From Adiantum capillus-veneris (taxonomy: Eukaryota > Streptophyta > Polypodiopsida > Polypodiales > Pteridaceae): DNA of 64,000 bases. Position numbers and translations under genes: made by a program. Below the pieces are notes generated by a model that searched no databases, had not been told where the DNA came from, and was given only the letters and a program-made list of their open reading frames with translations. Location of the stretch: assembly GCA_014529385.2 (NCBI GenBank), contig CM043971.1, positions 92,437,340 through 92,501,339 of the forward strand, in the 5' to 3' direction. This document shows, piece by piece, positions 11,653-23,742 of this stretch (positions are counted from its first letter, which is position 1; each line of letters begins with the position of its first letter).

Positions 11653-14070
11653 AGCTACAAGGCTCTACCTACTTTAGTAGGATTGACCTTAAAAGTGGCT
11701 ATCATCAAATAAGGATAGTGGATGAAGATATCCTAAAGATCGTGTTTCGCACAACGTTTGGTCTTTATGAATATCTAGTCATGCCCTTTAGCTTGACTAA
11801 TGCACCAACCATGTTCAATCGTATAATGGAAAAAATATTTAGATTCTACTGCAAATTCACTGTTGATGATATCATCAACTACTCCAAGTCATTGGGGGAA
11901 CACAAGCAGTATTATCTCCAAATAATTTTTCAAGCATTGAGGGAGAACAAGCTTTTTCTCAGCCAAAATAAAGCGAATTTTTCCTTCAAGAGATTCCGTA
12001 CTTAGGTCATATTATCTCTCAAGATGGTATCCGTAAGGATCCATCAAAGTTAGAGGTAATAAATTGGTGTGTGTGCATACTATAGATGCTTCATAGCAAA
12101 ACTTTCTCAAACAGCAGGACCACTACATGACTTAACTACGAAGAACATTAAGTATTTATGGACTGCTAAGGAGAAAAATGCTTTTGACAAGATCAAAGAG
12201 AAGCTTACCTCCCAACCATTCCTCATGCTTCCGGATCTCTCAAAGCCCTTTGAGGTCCAATGTGATGTTTGTGGTGATTGCCTTGGAGCAGTATTGCTTC
12301 AAGAAGGGTATACCATAGCATATGAGAGCCGAAGGCTCAATACAAAATGAACGTGTCTTAGGTATTCGTGAGAAAGGGCTTTTAGCTATTCTACATGTCC
12401 TAGACACATGGAAGAATTATTTATTGGGGACTCAAGTACTTCATGACACAAACCAAACTTTCCGACAAACAAATGGGGTGGGGAAATTTTCTTTTGCAAT
12501 TCAATTTCCATATTGCTTGCATTGCTGGTAAGCATAATCAAGTGGCCAATGCACTTTCACGACGACCAAAAGTTAATGTGGTGTCTATAACAACTCACAA
12601 TGATCTATCTTCTATGATAGATGAGTATGATATTGACCTTGAACTAAAGACATAAGATCCACCCTTGCTTTGGGGAAGAAAGAGAAACCATTCACCTTGC
12701 AAGATGGTTATCTTCTCCACGGCAATAAGCTATGTGTTACCCACTCTCTTCGTATAATAAAGTCATGTATGAATCCCATGCTCCTCCCTACGCAGAGCAT
12801 AGAGGCATTCAACCTACTCTCTGGGCAGTAGAAACGTACTTCTATTAGCCTGCCATGAAAGTGGACATACAAGAGTATGTTTCAAAATGTGTAGTATTCC
12901 AAAAGAACAAGTATGACAGCGGGAAGCAACTTGAATTACTCCAGCCATTGCCTATACCAAATTCAACATGGGAGAGTATATCCATGGATTTTATCTTTGG
13001 CTTATCCAAGTCTATCCATGGGAATACGGGAATATGGACATTAGTCAATAGGTTTAGCAAGCAAGCACACTTTCTTCCTATCAAAAAGGATGTTAAGGCA
13101 CACCAAATGGCAACTCTCTTCATATCATAGATTTTCAAACACCATGGATAACCAACTTCCATCGTGTCAAATAGAGATCCTAGAATGACCAATAATTTTT
13201 GGAAAGGTCTCTTTGAAAATCTAGGAACAAGATTGAATTTCTCTTCGGCCTATCACCCACAAACAGATGGCCAAAGTGAGATAGCCAATCTTACAATACT
13301 CGATCTACTAAAGACTTATGTTACATAAGTAGATCAATGCTCACAATGAAAAAAGTTCTTACCTCTTGTAGAGTATGCTTACAATAATACTGTCCATACT
13401 TCTATGGGAAAAACACCTTTTAAAATACTTGAGGGAATATCTAAAAGTCCCTTGCTACTTAAAGTACATGGGAAGATCTTCTCTGCCGATGAGTATAGCT
13501 GTGACCTACAAGAATCTTTTCAAAAGATTAAGGAAGCTATATCCATCTCTCAACAAAGGCAAAAAGTTGCTGCTGACAAGCACAGAAGGGCCTTAACGTT
13601 CAAAGAAAATGATTGGGTCTTACTTAAATTTCCCAAGGCTCGATTGAGGAAAACGACGGGCAAAAATCCTACGGGCCATCAAAAGTATTATGCTAAATTA
13701 ACAAAAAGATAATATGGTCCTTTTCAAATCTTGAAGCCAATCAATGAGATGGCTTATCGACTCAAGTTGCCCAACCATTGGCTCATACACAATGCTTTTC
13801 ATGTGAGCCTACTTAAGCCCTACAAAGGAGAGCCACCAAGTGAATCAATTATTGAAGACCCTCTTGAAATTGAAGACCAACAAGAGGTTCTACAACCCAA
13901 AGCTATCCTTCGGCATGAAGACAAGGTACTACGACAGGGAAAGATTATCTGACGATATCTTATGAAGTTCAAAAATTATCCTTTTGAAGATGCTAGGTGG
14001 ATGCAATGAATACAGCTTAAGGATAGTACGAACCTTGTCAATGCTTACAATGTTGTATTAGAGTAAGCAA
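11653..14070 (+). pseudogene. Gypsy copy C: RT, RNase H, integrase and chromodomain remnant
   Basis: The sequence enters in the middle of RT (KLQGSTYFSRIDLKSGYHQ), the insertion point of copy B. RT is damaged at its active site: KFTVDDIINYS lacks the hydrophobic residues before VDD seen in B. RNase H (FEVQCDVCGDCLGAVLLQ, NQVANALSR), integrase (SMDFIFGLSKS, QTDGQSEIANL) and chromodomain pieces (ILRHEDKVLRQGKII) follow with many stops and frameshifts, for example at 12004, 12348, 13128 and 13710. It is more decayed than B, which fits its being the older host of the nested insertion. Confidence 0.9.
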
Positions 14071-14400
14071 ATGTATAAATTTCTTTTAAATTACCAATGT
14101 TTTTATCGTATGAGACTAGCTCTCTTGTTATTGTGCACCAAATTTGAATAGTATGCATACTTAGAGTCATGTTTGTGATGACACTGTCTCTCAAACACCA
14201 AGTAGAATTTATCACTCTACTTGGGAGAATGAATGGACTAAAGAGCAGACATGCTTGCGGTAGCTATGTCTCCCAAGCACCAAATGGATTAGTCATCCAT
14301 ACTGGAAAGATATCGTAGGGTAAAAAGGGATCCTCTACCCGCTAAGCAAGATTGACTAATGACCAAGGCTTTATCTCTTCTACCTCATAGTCGAGGACGA

Positions 14401-14423
14401 CTATGATTTCAAGAGAGAGGTAA
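14401..14423 (+). promoter_or_regulatory. Polypurine tract of copy C
   Basis: The stretch ctatgatttcaagagagagg then taa precedes TGTCATAAAATC. It matches the arrangement in copy B and marks the LTR start. Confidence 0.7.
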
Positions 14424-15620
14424 TGTCATAAAATCTAATATCTAACCAACCCACATGAATTTCTCATATTAAACTGATCATTTAATGTGGGAGAATAAAC
14501 GGGAGCAAGGGTTAGGATATAGACATGTGCTTATAGATCTATCTCTACACGGGTCCAATGGTAAAGGGACCCAAATGAGAGATGGTATGTCAAAGATCAA
14601 GGCTAATGGAGATTATAGACCTAGGGTTAGCTTCAATGAAGACCTCAGATAGTTAGTGCTAAAAGTCCTTTGACCTTAGGTAAGCTAGGGCTGTGCTTGA
14701 GGTGGGAACCCGGCCCAAGCTTGAGGTGCTTGTCATGCCTGATGGACTGAGATGCTTGAGATTCTTGAAGTGCTTGATAAGTGAGATAATTGAGATGCTT
14801 GAAGTGCTTGATGATTGAGATACTTGAGGTGCTTGTTATGCCTGAGATGCTAGGGATGTACTTGAGGACCCATTGAGGGGCTTAAGGCCGAAGCTTCTGG
14901 TGCGAACTGGGCCCAAGGTTGAGGTGTCACAAAAGTCAATGCAAATCCCTACAAGGAGGGGGCGAGCCATGCAAGAAGGGGGGGGGGGGGTGGTGGCTTG
15001 ACCACTCTCTCTCCCCAAAGGGCACCCCTTGCCCAAGAGGCAAGAAGGACACATGTCAAGCCCCTAGCTAGGTTACCCTCATGGTGTGCATAAAGCCTAT
15101 TGGTTGGCCTTCCAAGAGGGATCCAATGATAATTTAGTGGATTTAATCAATTGATTTAGTATTTATGAAGTCCTCTCTCTCGAAGGGGAAAGGGGGACAC
15201 TTGGTTTGATATGCCCTTGCTTGTGATTGGCTAGGCCAGGAGGGGTCCAATGAGCTTCAAGCATGAGCTACAAGGGGGATGATCGACAAAAGCAAGCTAG
15301 GGGGTTGCTTGAGGGGTATACTCTCCCACACACACTCTCATTGTGTATTGTGCAAAGTGCAAGAGCTCCCTCTCCTTCTCTAGGCAAGTAGAGAGGTTGA
15401 GAGCCTACACCAACACTCTTGGCTATGGAATGCAAATCCAACCAAGAGCCATGCTTCAATGCTTAAGCTTGCCATGTTCATTACTATGCTATTATGTATG
15501 CCTGGCGCAAGAAGAGTGATGATAAGTGAGGAACTAATTCTTTCTCCTATGAAATGTTTCTTCTTCCTCTTCATTCCCTGCTAGCTCTCTCCACCGTTGG
15601 GCTCAAGTGAAATGGTATGG
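14424..15620 (+). repeat. 3' LTR of copy C, incomplete
   Basis: It starts TGTCATAA as in copy B and shares further blocks with B's LTR, such as tctcatattaaactgatcat and ccctgctagctctc (about 15576). After about 15600-15640 similarity stops. The last 350-400 bp of the family LTR, including the stretch kept at 4121-4371, are absent. The exact end is uncertain. Confidence 0.6.
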
Positions 15621-16550
15621 GTGTACGGAGGAAGAGGAAAACTCAAGAGTCAAACTGAAAAAAGAGGACTCTGATCTGATCTTCAAAAATCTGGAGGTTG
15701 TGAGTATGGCTACTGCAAAGGGAGTCGAGCAACTAGCATCATCTTCTTGCATATAATTTTGCTAGACTCTAAGAGAGGGAATCATGCATGCTTTGCTTTG
15801 GTTAAGCTGAATCTGGCTTTGAGGCAGGCATTCCTGAAATCTTGCGTGCAAGACAAAAAATATGACAATGAGAGCTCACTTGCTTATACCGTGCTTACGC
15901 ATAGAGTGATCGCGTCTTTTCCCAAAGTCATACAAAAGAATGTGGCAGATGTCCCTTAGGCCGGAGCAATCAACCCACATGTGAGGCACTGAAGCCGAAT
16001 TTGAGGGTTCATACTATGAAAAGAGACACGGCTATCATTCGTCCCGGGTGATCTCTCGCCTGTAATCCGCAGCTGTGGAGGGGCACGGGCTGAGCCTATG
16101 GATGGAGTTGCGGAGGGCCGGTCAGGTCCGGAAATGTTGTACAATCTGTGGCGCGCCCGTCTCCAAGCTTGGAGTGGAGGCACGGCATCCTCTCGTAGGG
16201 GAAGGTGTCTGTCCTCCTTGAAGTGGGGGGGACCGCGTGTAGGCCGGCAACGGAGCGACGAATACCCCCCTCTCCCGGCAGTGGAGGGATAACGCTGCCC
16301 TCGTGCAGCCTCCGATCAACCTGCCGTCCCCGCTCCTCCACACCTCAGCCCCCCACCATTTTGGCACGCAGTGAGTGGGCAGCACCGAAATCTGCTGAGC
16401 AGAAAGAAGCCATGCGCAATTTGTTTTGTCTGCCCATCTACATGTGCTTGGTGTATTCATACAGAATTCCAACTCTAATGTACCATTGTCTCTCTTCAAA
16501 GAGGGTCTTAGCATGGCATTTCCAGTCTCACAGTAGGCCTCCTGCTTCTT
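15621..16550. other. Unassigned sequence with a GC-rich block
   Basis: No gene is recognised. Bases about 16030-16360 are strikingly GC-rich compared with the neighbourhood and carry overlapping open frames on both strands, none resembling a known family. Part may be upstream sequence of the receptor-kinase remnant that follows, but I see no supporting motif. Confidence 0.4.
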
Positions 16551-16554
16551 TTCT

Positions 16555-16895
16555 GCCGCAAGAAATGCAAGGTCTACAAGCACTCATCATCCGCAAGGTT
16601 GTCTCTACCCAGAACTCTGCAAGCAAGGTTTCCACAATTTCTCACATCAGTGCCCTCAAGCTTGGGCCACCAATTTAGCTTTGCAGAGATTTTGGAAGCT
16701 ACTTGAACACTTTTGATGAAGCTCAGGTGCTTGGAGTCGGAGGGTTTGGCAAGCAAGGTTTACAAAGGCATGATAGACGAGGGAACTAAAGTAGCAGCAG
16801 TAAAGAGGGGGGATAGAAGATCAGAGCAAGGGATAACTGAATTTCAAATAGAAATCGGCATGTTGTTGAAGCTTCACCATAGGCATCTTGTCTCC
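16555..16895 (+). pseudogene. CrRLK1L-type receptor-like kinase fragment (juxtamembrane and N-lobe)
   Basis: Joining frames, the sequence reads CRKKCKVYKHSSS (after the membrane segment), then SSLGHQFSFAEILEAT, then LGVGGFGK and VYKGMIDEGTKVA (glycine-rich loop), AVKRGDRRSEQG (catalytic lysine) and TEFQIEIGMLLKLHHRHLVS (helix C). This series is diagnostic of the FERONIA/CrRLK1L family, whose full proteins sense cell-wall state at the plasma membrane. Several indels break it: a 1-nt shift after EAT, a 4-nt caag duplication inside the glycine loop, and an extra Ala codon before AVK. It ends abruptly at HLVS, where PPR sequence begins. The remaining kinase and the extracellular malectin-like part are absent. 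Confidence 0.85.
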
Positions 16896-18975
16896 CGATG
16901 CAATGACCTACACGTGCAACTTGAAGGCATCTCGCATCATGCAAGATGCTGGTATGGGCAAAAATAATATTGTTATTCAGGGGCTGTTGACAAAAAACGT
17001 CGTTCAACAGATGTGAAGATAGGGGGGCCTCGAGCTCCCGATGCAATGACCTACACGTGCAGCTTGAAGGCATCTGGCTGCATGCAAGATGTTGGCATGG
17101 GCAAAAGAGTTCACCATGATATTCTCAATATTGTTAGTCAGGGCCTGCTGACAAAAAACGACGTACTTGGCACTGCCTTGGTTGACATGTATGCCAAATG
17201 TGTTGTACATCATAAAGCACAATAAGTGCTTGACGAGCTTCCTCCACAGAATGTCGTCTCTTGGAAATGCTCTGGTCACGAGATGTGCCCAACAGTGGCA
17301 GGGCCAGGAAGCTCTGGGCTCTTTTCAGCAGATGCAAAGGTAGGGCAGCTCTTCAAATGCATTCACCTACGCTTGTATCTTGAAGGTATGTGGCATTATG
17401 CAAGATGCTGATATGGGCAAAAGTATTCACGATGATATTGTTAGTCATGGACTGTTGGAAAAAAACGACGTTCTTGGCAATGTATACCAAATGTGAGCTC
17501 ACTTAAAGACTGTGTGCTCAGGAGAAGATTTTGTACCAAGGTAGTAGGATTGATGCTGATATTCCGATAGTGGGATACTTGAAAAGAATGAATACTGGGG
17601 AAAAATGTTGGTCAGTATGTATGTCAAGTGCGGTGCACCTATCAGTGCGCAGTAAGAGCTTACTGTGCGGGATGTCGTCCTATGGAACACATTGATTGCG
17701 ATATATGCCCAACAGAGACGCAATCACCTATGCATGCATCTAGAAGGCACGTGTCTCTACTTAAGATGCTGATATGGGCTTAGATATTGTTAGCCAAGGT
17801 TTGTTGTCTGCAAAAATTATCGTGCTTGGCAATGCCTTGATCCACAAACATCCGTTTTCTCTCGCAACACCGCCAAGCAAGCAACAATAAAGGCTACACA
17901 AGCAAAAATGGAGAGCAAGAGAAGGAGTCTTTCTTTTGTGAGCTCACTTAAAGAGTGTGCTAAGGAGATGGTTTTGTACCAAGGCAATAGGATTCATGCT
18001 AATATTCGTGATAGTGGGTTACTTGAAAAGAATGCATACTTGGGGAAACTGTTGGTCAGTATGTATGTCAAGTGTGGTGCACACAACAAGTCTTTGACAA
18101 GCTTAGTATGTGGGATGTCATCTTGTGGAATGCATTGATTGCAGGATATGCCCAATGGAGACAGGGCTAGGAAGTTGTGGGCTGTTTTCAGCATATGCGT
18201 AGCCAAGGCCTATCTCTAGACGCAATCACCTACGCGTGCATCTTAAAGCCATGTGCATTGTGGCTCCACGTAAGATGCTGATATGGACACAAAAATTCAT
18301 GATGATATTTTTAGCCTAAGGCTATTGAAAAGAGATGTCGTACTACTAGAAACAAGGAGTTATTGCTCCCTACTACCTCAATTATGATCCTGCTTTTGGA
18401 AAATTGTAGATCTCTTCTTTTACTTTCTTTGTGTAATTTGGATTCATTCTATACATCTAGAGCCTCACTAATCATGCGTCCAATTTTAGTGGTATCCTAT
18501 GTTGGCAAAATTGCCTTGATCGATGTGTATGGCAAATGTGTGGAAAGCACAAATATTCAATAGTGCTTGAGGAGCTTTTTGTTTGGAACAGTGTCTTTTG
18601 GAATGCATTGTGCTATTGCAAAAAACTTTCGTGATTTGCAATGTCTTGGTCAATATGTATGCCCATGGTACACTTTAGAAAGCACAAAGAGTGCTTGAGG
18701 AGCTTTTTATACGGAATGTCATCTCTTGGAGTGCATTGATTATTATGTTAGCGTAGGAGCCAAAATCTCAATTCTGCCCTCTCGTTCGTCCATGTGGCTT
18801 TTCGTTTTGAAGGTCTGCACAATGCCGAAGTTAAATAAAACAAGAACGTTGCTTTTCTTGCGCCGTTCTGAAGGTCCGCACATCTGTGAGCAAGCATGGG
18901 CCTCCCTCAACAATTCACAAGTGGGCCATCCTTCTCATCACCAACCACCTCGCGCGTGTCATAGCTCAACATGGC
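16896..18975 (+). pseudogene. Divergent PPR pseudogene segments
   Basis: Pieces of pentatricopeptide repeats occur in several frames: DAMTYTCSLKASGCMQDVGM, VLGTALVDMYAKC, LDELPPQNVVSW (17013-17330) and GNRIHANIRDSGLLEKNAYL, LLVSMYVKCGA (17908-18110). The second group resembles the N-terminal start of a PLS-type PPR protein. Such proteins bind organellar RNA in sequence-specific fashion. Every stretch is interrupted by stops or frameshifts within 60-100 residues, and no complete repeat series survives. The ORF at 18726-19214 (162 codons) is a chance fusion leading into the tandem units. Confidence 0.85.
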
Positions 18976-20926
18976 GAATGCAAAGAGATGGCATCTCTCC
19001 CGATGCAATCACCTATGCTTGCATTTTGAAGGCATGTGGCACTATGCAACATGTTGATTTGCAGGATTTGCGCAACAGGGCCTTACAGGGTAGGAAGCTT
19101 TTGGGTTGTTTTCAACATCTGAGAAGAGAGGGCATCTCTCGAGATACAATCACCTACGCTTTCGTGCTTGACACTAACTTGGTCGACATGTATGGCAAAT
19201 GTGGTCTGCCTTAGAAAGAAAACATGCTTGAGGAGCTTCTTGTTCGAAATGTCGTCTCTTGGAGTGTATTGATTGCGAGATATGCTCAACAGGACAGGGC
19301 CAGGAAGCTCCAGGCTATTTTCAGCAGATGCAAAGAGATGGCATCTCTCCAGATGTAATCACTTACGTACACTAGCATCTAAAAATCATGCGGCATTACC
19401 CAAGATGCAAGGAATCCATGATGATATCTTTAGTCAAAAGTTGTTGCTTGGTGGACATGTATGCCAAATACTTAAGATGACTCAGAAAAGTGCTTGACGA
19501 GCTTCATGTTCGGAATGTTGTTCCTTCGAACACACTGATTGTGGGATATGCTCAATAAGGACAACGGTGGGCTGTTTTCACCTAATGCAAAGAGATGACA
19601 TCTCTCCAGATGCAGTCACCTATGCTTGCATTTTGAAGGCATGTGGCACTATGCAAGACGTTGATTATGCAGGATTTGCCCAACAAGGGTCGGCAAGGCC
19701 TTACAAGGCAGGAAGCTTTGGGTTGTTTGCAACATCTGAGAAGAGAGAGCATCTCTCGAGATACAATCACCTACGCTTTCGTGCTTGACACTAACTTGGT
19801 CGACATGTATGGCAAATGTGGTCTGCCTCAGAAAGAAAACATGCTTGAGGAGCTTCTTGTTCGAAATGTCGTCTCTTGGAGTGTATTGATTGCGAGATAT
19901 GCCCAACAGGACAGAGCCAGGAAGCTCCAGGCTATTTTCAGTTGATGCAAAGAGATGGCATCTCTCCAGATGCAATCACTTACGTACACTAGCATCTAAA
20001 AATCATGCGGCATTACCCAAGATGCAAGGAATCCATGATGATATCTTTAGTCAAAGGTTGTTGCTTGGTGGACATGTATGCCAAATACTTAAGATGACTC
20101 AGAAAAGTGCTTGACGAGCTTCATGTTCGGAATGTTGTTCCTTCGAACACACTGATTGTGGGATATGCTCAATAAGGACAACTGTGGGCTGTTTTCACCT
20201 GACGCAAAGAGATGGCATCTCTCCAGATGCAATCACCTATGCTTGCATTTTGAAGGCATATGGCACTATGCAAGACGCTGATTGTGCAGGATTTGCCCAA
20301 CAAGGGTCGGCAAGGCCTTACAGGGCAGGAAGCTTTGGGTTGTTTGCAACATCTGAGAAGAGAGGACATCTCTCGAGATACAATCACCTACGCTTTCGTG
20401 CTTGACACTAACTTGGTCGACATGTATGGCAAATGTGGTCTGTCTCAGAAAGAAAACATGTTTGAGGAGCTTCTTGTTCGAAATGTCGTCTCTTGGAGTG
20501 TATTGATTGCGAGATATGTCCAACAGGACAGAGCCAGGAAGCTCCAGGCTATTTTTAGTTGATGCAAAGAGATGGCATCTCTCCAGATGCAATCACTTAC
20601 GTACACTAGCATCTAAAAATCATGCGGCATTACCCAAGATGCAAGGAATCCATGATGATATTTTTAGTCAAAGGTTGTTGCTTGGTGGACATGTATGCCA
20701 AATACTTAAGATGACTCAGAAAAGTGCTTGACGAGCTTCATGTTCGGAATGTTGTTCCTTCGAACACACTAATTGTGGGATATGCTCAATAAGGACAACT
20801 GTGGGCTGTTTTCACCTGACGCAAAGAGATGGCATCTCTCCAGATGCAATCACCTATGCTTGCATTTTGAAGGCGTATGGCACTATGCAAGACGCTGATT
20901 GTGCAGGATTTGCCCAACAAGGGCCG
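18976..20926 (+). repeat. Tandem array of dead PPR units, period about 617 bp (left part)
   Basis: The marker gcaaagagatggcatctctc followed by gcaatcacctatgcttgc recurs at 18980, 19587, 20204 and 20821, giving spacings of 607, 617 and 617 bp. Each unit encodes broken PPR motifs (GISPDAITYACILKA, DTITYAFVLDTNLVDMYGKC, LLVRNVVSWSVLIARYAQQ). All units share the same lesion, cttacgtacactagcatct, where an in-frame TAG follows DAITYVH. The last unit is cut at 20926 by the gypsy insertion. The units are too similar and too uniformly broken to be working genes. Confidence 0.9.
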
Positions 20927-21459
20927 TGTAGCGTGGATAATATGTCGTGCTCTCTACAGTGTGGGTGCCCCTCAGTGCAATGTGCGAGACAATCTCACTC
21001 AAAGAAATGGAAACTCTCTCAAACAGAATGAAACACAGAAACAATGGATAACAACAGAGACACAACAGTGGACCAGAACATGTGGACTCGACTAGCTCAA
21101 AGAACCGTGTACAGACTCTGGCGTGGCAGCACTCATCTCCAGCCCAGGACTCACAGGTACAATGGGGTTGTCCAGGCTCAGATGTGCAGGGATGGTGCTA
21201 ATGTGCTCCGTCTAGGACTCTGTGTGGACGACTACGTAAAGATAAGATAATGATAATGACCCAACGGCTACTACTCATAGATACAATCATAAAGAGCCAC
21301 CAACGGCCCATAAATGTCAGCCAGCTAAGTGTGACTTGGCCACGTGTCCACTAGGCCACCATCCGTATCCCTGCCACGTGTCCGTCCAGTGTGAATAGAC
21401 CAGACCAATTGTACTAACTGTAATGGTGTCCTGAGAAAGTGACACTGTAGCCTGCTACA
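20927..21459 (-). repeat. 3' LTR of the Athila/Tat-like element
   Basis: It is 533 bp and bounded by TGTAGC ... GCTACA, a perfect 6-bp inverted repeat. It matches the LTR at 31306-31840 with scattered substitutions and one small indel. Being on the left, it is the 3' LTR of this minus-strand element. Confidence 0.93.
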
Positions 21460-21564
21460 GGTTGCCCGCCAGAAGACTGGTCACCGTCTCGATGAGCCAA
21501 AATTGAATGAAACTGCAAAAGTAACTATATGTACAATGAAAGGTAGGGTAAGAGCACAGTCCTG

Positions 21565-23742
21565 TCACCCAAGGGAAAGTGTCGTCGCCACTGCTGCTCC
21601 AGAAGTATCCGGATCGGGAGGAGCCATCAGATCGATAGTGTAACTATGCGGTTGCTGTACTGTGCTTTGCATAACCTGTTTTCCTGTGGATGTAGCAGCC
21701 ATCTGCTGCACAGTGGATGGGAGCACCTGCCCTGAAGTGAACTCCGGACGCCTAGTAACGCAACCATGGCGGTGTGCACCAGCAACACCGTCACAGCAAG
21801 GAACACTCTGGCTCTGCATGTGTGGCATCTGGACCTGAGACCCCTGCTGAGTGAAGTACTGGAACTGGGGCTGTGGGTAGTGTCTCATGAACTGCTGAGA
21901 GGGACTTGCTAGCGTTGCAAAGCCTGTTGGATTCTGGACCTGTATCCCTGGCCCAATCCATCCATATCTCACAGGAGCCTGGGTAGGCCTCTTATCATAC
22001 ATAAGCATTTCTTGAAATCCTTGCACTTGTGCTTTTAGGTCATCAATAATCCTCGACTTTATCTTCAATGCCTGCTATAGTGCAAAAATCATTGCATCTC
22101 GATCTGCGATGGCACTCTCGGCAACTCGCAGAGATCCCTCCATAGCTGCGTATGTGGCGGAGTGATGCGGGTGGGTTGCAGCTAGCTGCTCCGCCCCTAA
22201 CTCGATGGTGGCAATAGCAGCTCTGGAGTCCTGAAGAAACTTCTCTGAAAGCTGAAACAGAGAAGTGGAGTCGGTCCTACCTGAAGATCCCTCAGATGGA
22301 TGTGATGCTGGAGAGCGCGCATGTGGCACTTCCGGCGAGCTAGAAGTAGGTACAGTTGGTGGCACAGCCAGCGAGCTAGAAGTAGGGACACTTGGTGTAG
22401 TAGGTGCCTCGGAGATTGTTGTTGTAGGTGGAGCGAGTGATATGTTGACCGGTGTATGAGTGACGATGGGAGAAGAAGGAAGAGGATCCTGTATGGGTGA
22501 AGTGGCCATCCTGTCCTGAGGAGTGGCAGTAGACACTGGTGCCGGCAGAGCAGAACCAGGTATAGAAGTAGACGTATGATGCTGAAGATGTACCCTAGTC
22601 TGCTGGCTCTCAGAAACTGGCAAGGAGAGTAGAGACTTTACTATATCCTTCACCACTTTCGCCTTGATCTTCTTTTTTTTGGTGACTGTGGGGTCAACCT
22701 GCATGCTCACGGTTTTCCTTTTCCCTTTCGAGGTTCCCTGTTCCTCATCCACTTCATTTATGTTAATAGGTATGTTTATGATCCATGCCAAGAGAGGTGC
22801 CACAAAACATCTAAAACTTAACTGCACAGACTGCACTTGGGCCCGAAATCTTTTAGCCCTAGACTGCAAAGAGCTGAAGAGAATTTGGTGGAATCCACAT
22901 GGGATAGTGTGGATTAAACAGTATAGCCCGTCGTAGTGGGAGAATGTAGTGAGAATATCTGTTTTTACCTTGTCTTCTTTGGCATCCCGAGCCAGAAAGT
23001 AATACCTAAAGATTGCGAGAAGCCGTCTGTTTCGCTCATAATTTGGGTGATCCGAGCTCAGTAGCTCTTGACATGCTTGAATTGTCGTATCCTTGGTCAA
23101 CAAAGAGAAAGTGCGAGTAGTAGACTTCACAGCTGGAAAGTTGGTCATACCCATGGCATGGCCAAGCCTTGTAGCTGTTAGCTTGTGGCCCCGGACCTTT
23201 GGAAAGTTTTTCAACAGTTGATGTATCAGTTCTGCTGGAACAATATCAGGTAAATTTGCATCAGCCAATGCTATGAGGCCCAGAGTGCGTAGCTGAGCAG
23301 TCGAAAGCACCTCACTGAGAGATGGTCGAGATTGTTGCATATGAAAATGTAATGAGAATGCTATGCGATTTTTTGAAGAAGCAGGCCTCTTGATTTCATG
23401 AGTGATGATTTGCTGCTTTTCTTTTTTCTGAGCCACTTTTGAATGTTCCTCCTAATCACTGGAAGCACCTGACTCGGAATTTACATCTGAATCATCAGAT
23501 GCTGCTGAGTCTGCTTTGTAGCTCTCATCACTTGGGTCACTGGAGGTAAAGTCATCTATGTCATGGCTGCTGCTGCTTGCAGATACTTCATCTGCTTCGT
23601 TCTCTGATTCTTCAACCAGAGCTTTCCTCTTCTTCAGCTCTACCTTTTTCTTGCTACTTCCTTCTTGTTGTTTCTCTTGCTTGCTACCCCCTGCCATGGT
23701 GGTGTCTTGGATGACAAACAGAGCAGTTAGTTGAGTAGACAA
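21565..23742 (-). pseudogene. Extra 3' ORF of the gypsy element (726 codons), unknown function
   Basis: This is one reading frame from 23742 to 21565, interrupted only by TAG at 23452-23454 and TAG at 22075-22077. The N-terminus is acidic and Ser-rich. Residues about 130-335 look like a folded domain, with segments LRTLGLIALADANLPDIVP, KLTATRLGHAMGMTNFP and FHQILFSSLQSRAKRFRAQ. A Ser/Thr/Pro-rich stretch follows, then a helical, possibly coiled-coil segment (about 500-590) and a Gln-rich tail. It lies downstream of integrase in the same orientation, where Athila elements carry an env-like or plant-transposon-protein ORF. I do not recognise the domain with certainty. No signal peptide or transmembrane segment is evident, which argues against an envelope-type role. 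Confidence 0.7.

Noticed and set aside
16096-16678. Overlapping ORFs of 81-157 codons on both strands in the GC-rich block
   Set aside because: Open frames are expected by chance in GC-rich DNA. No domain or codon signal supports any of them.
22664-22936. Plus-strand ORF within the gypsy extra ORF
   Set aside because: Lies antisense to the long minus-strand frame and has no motif.
21565-23742. Envelope gene in the extra ORF
   Set aside because: No signal peptide, transmembrane segment or furin-like site can be seen. The composition is Ser/Pro/Gln-rich and soluble.
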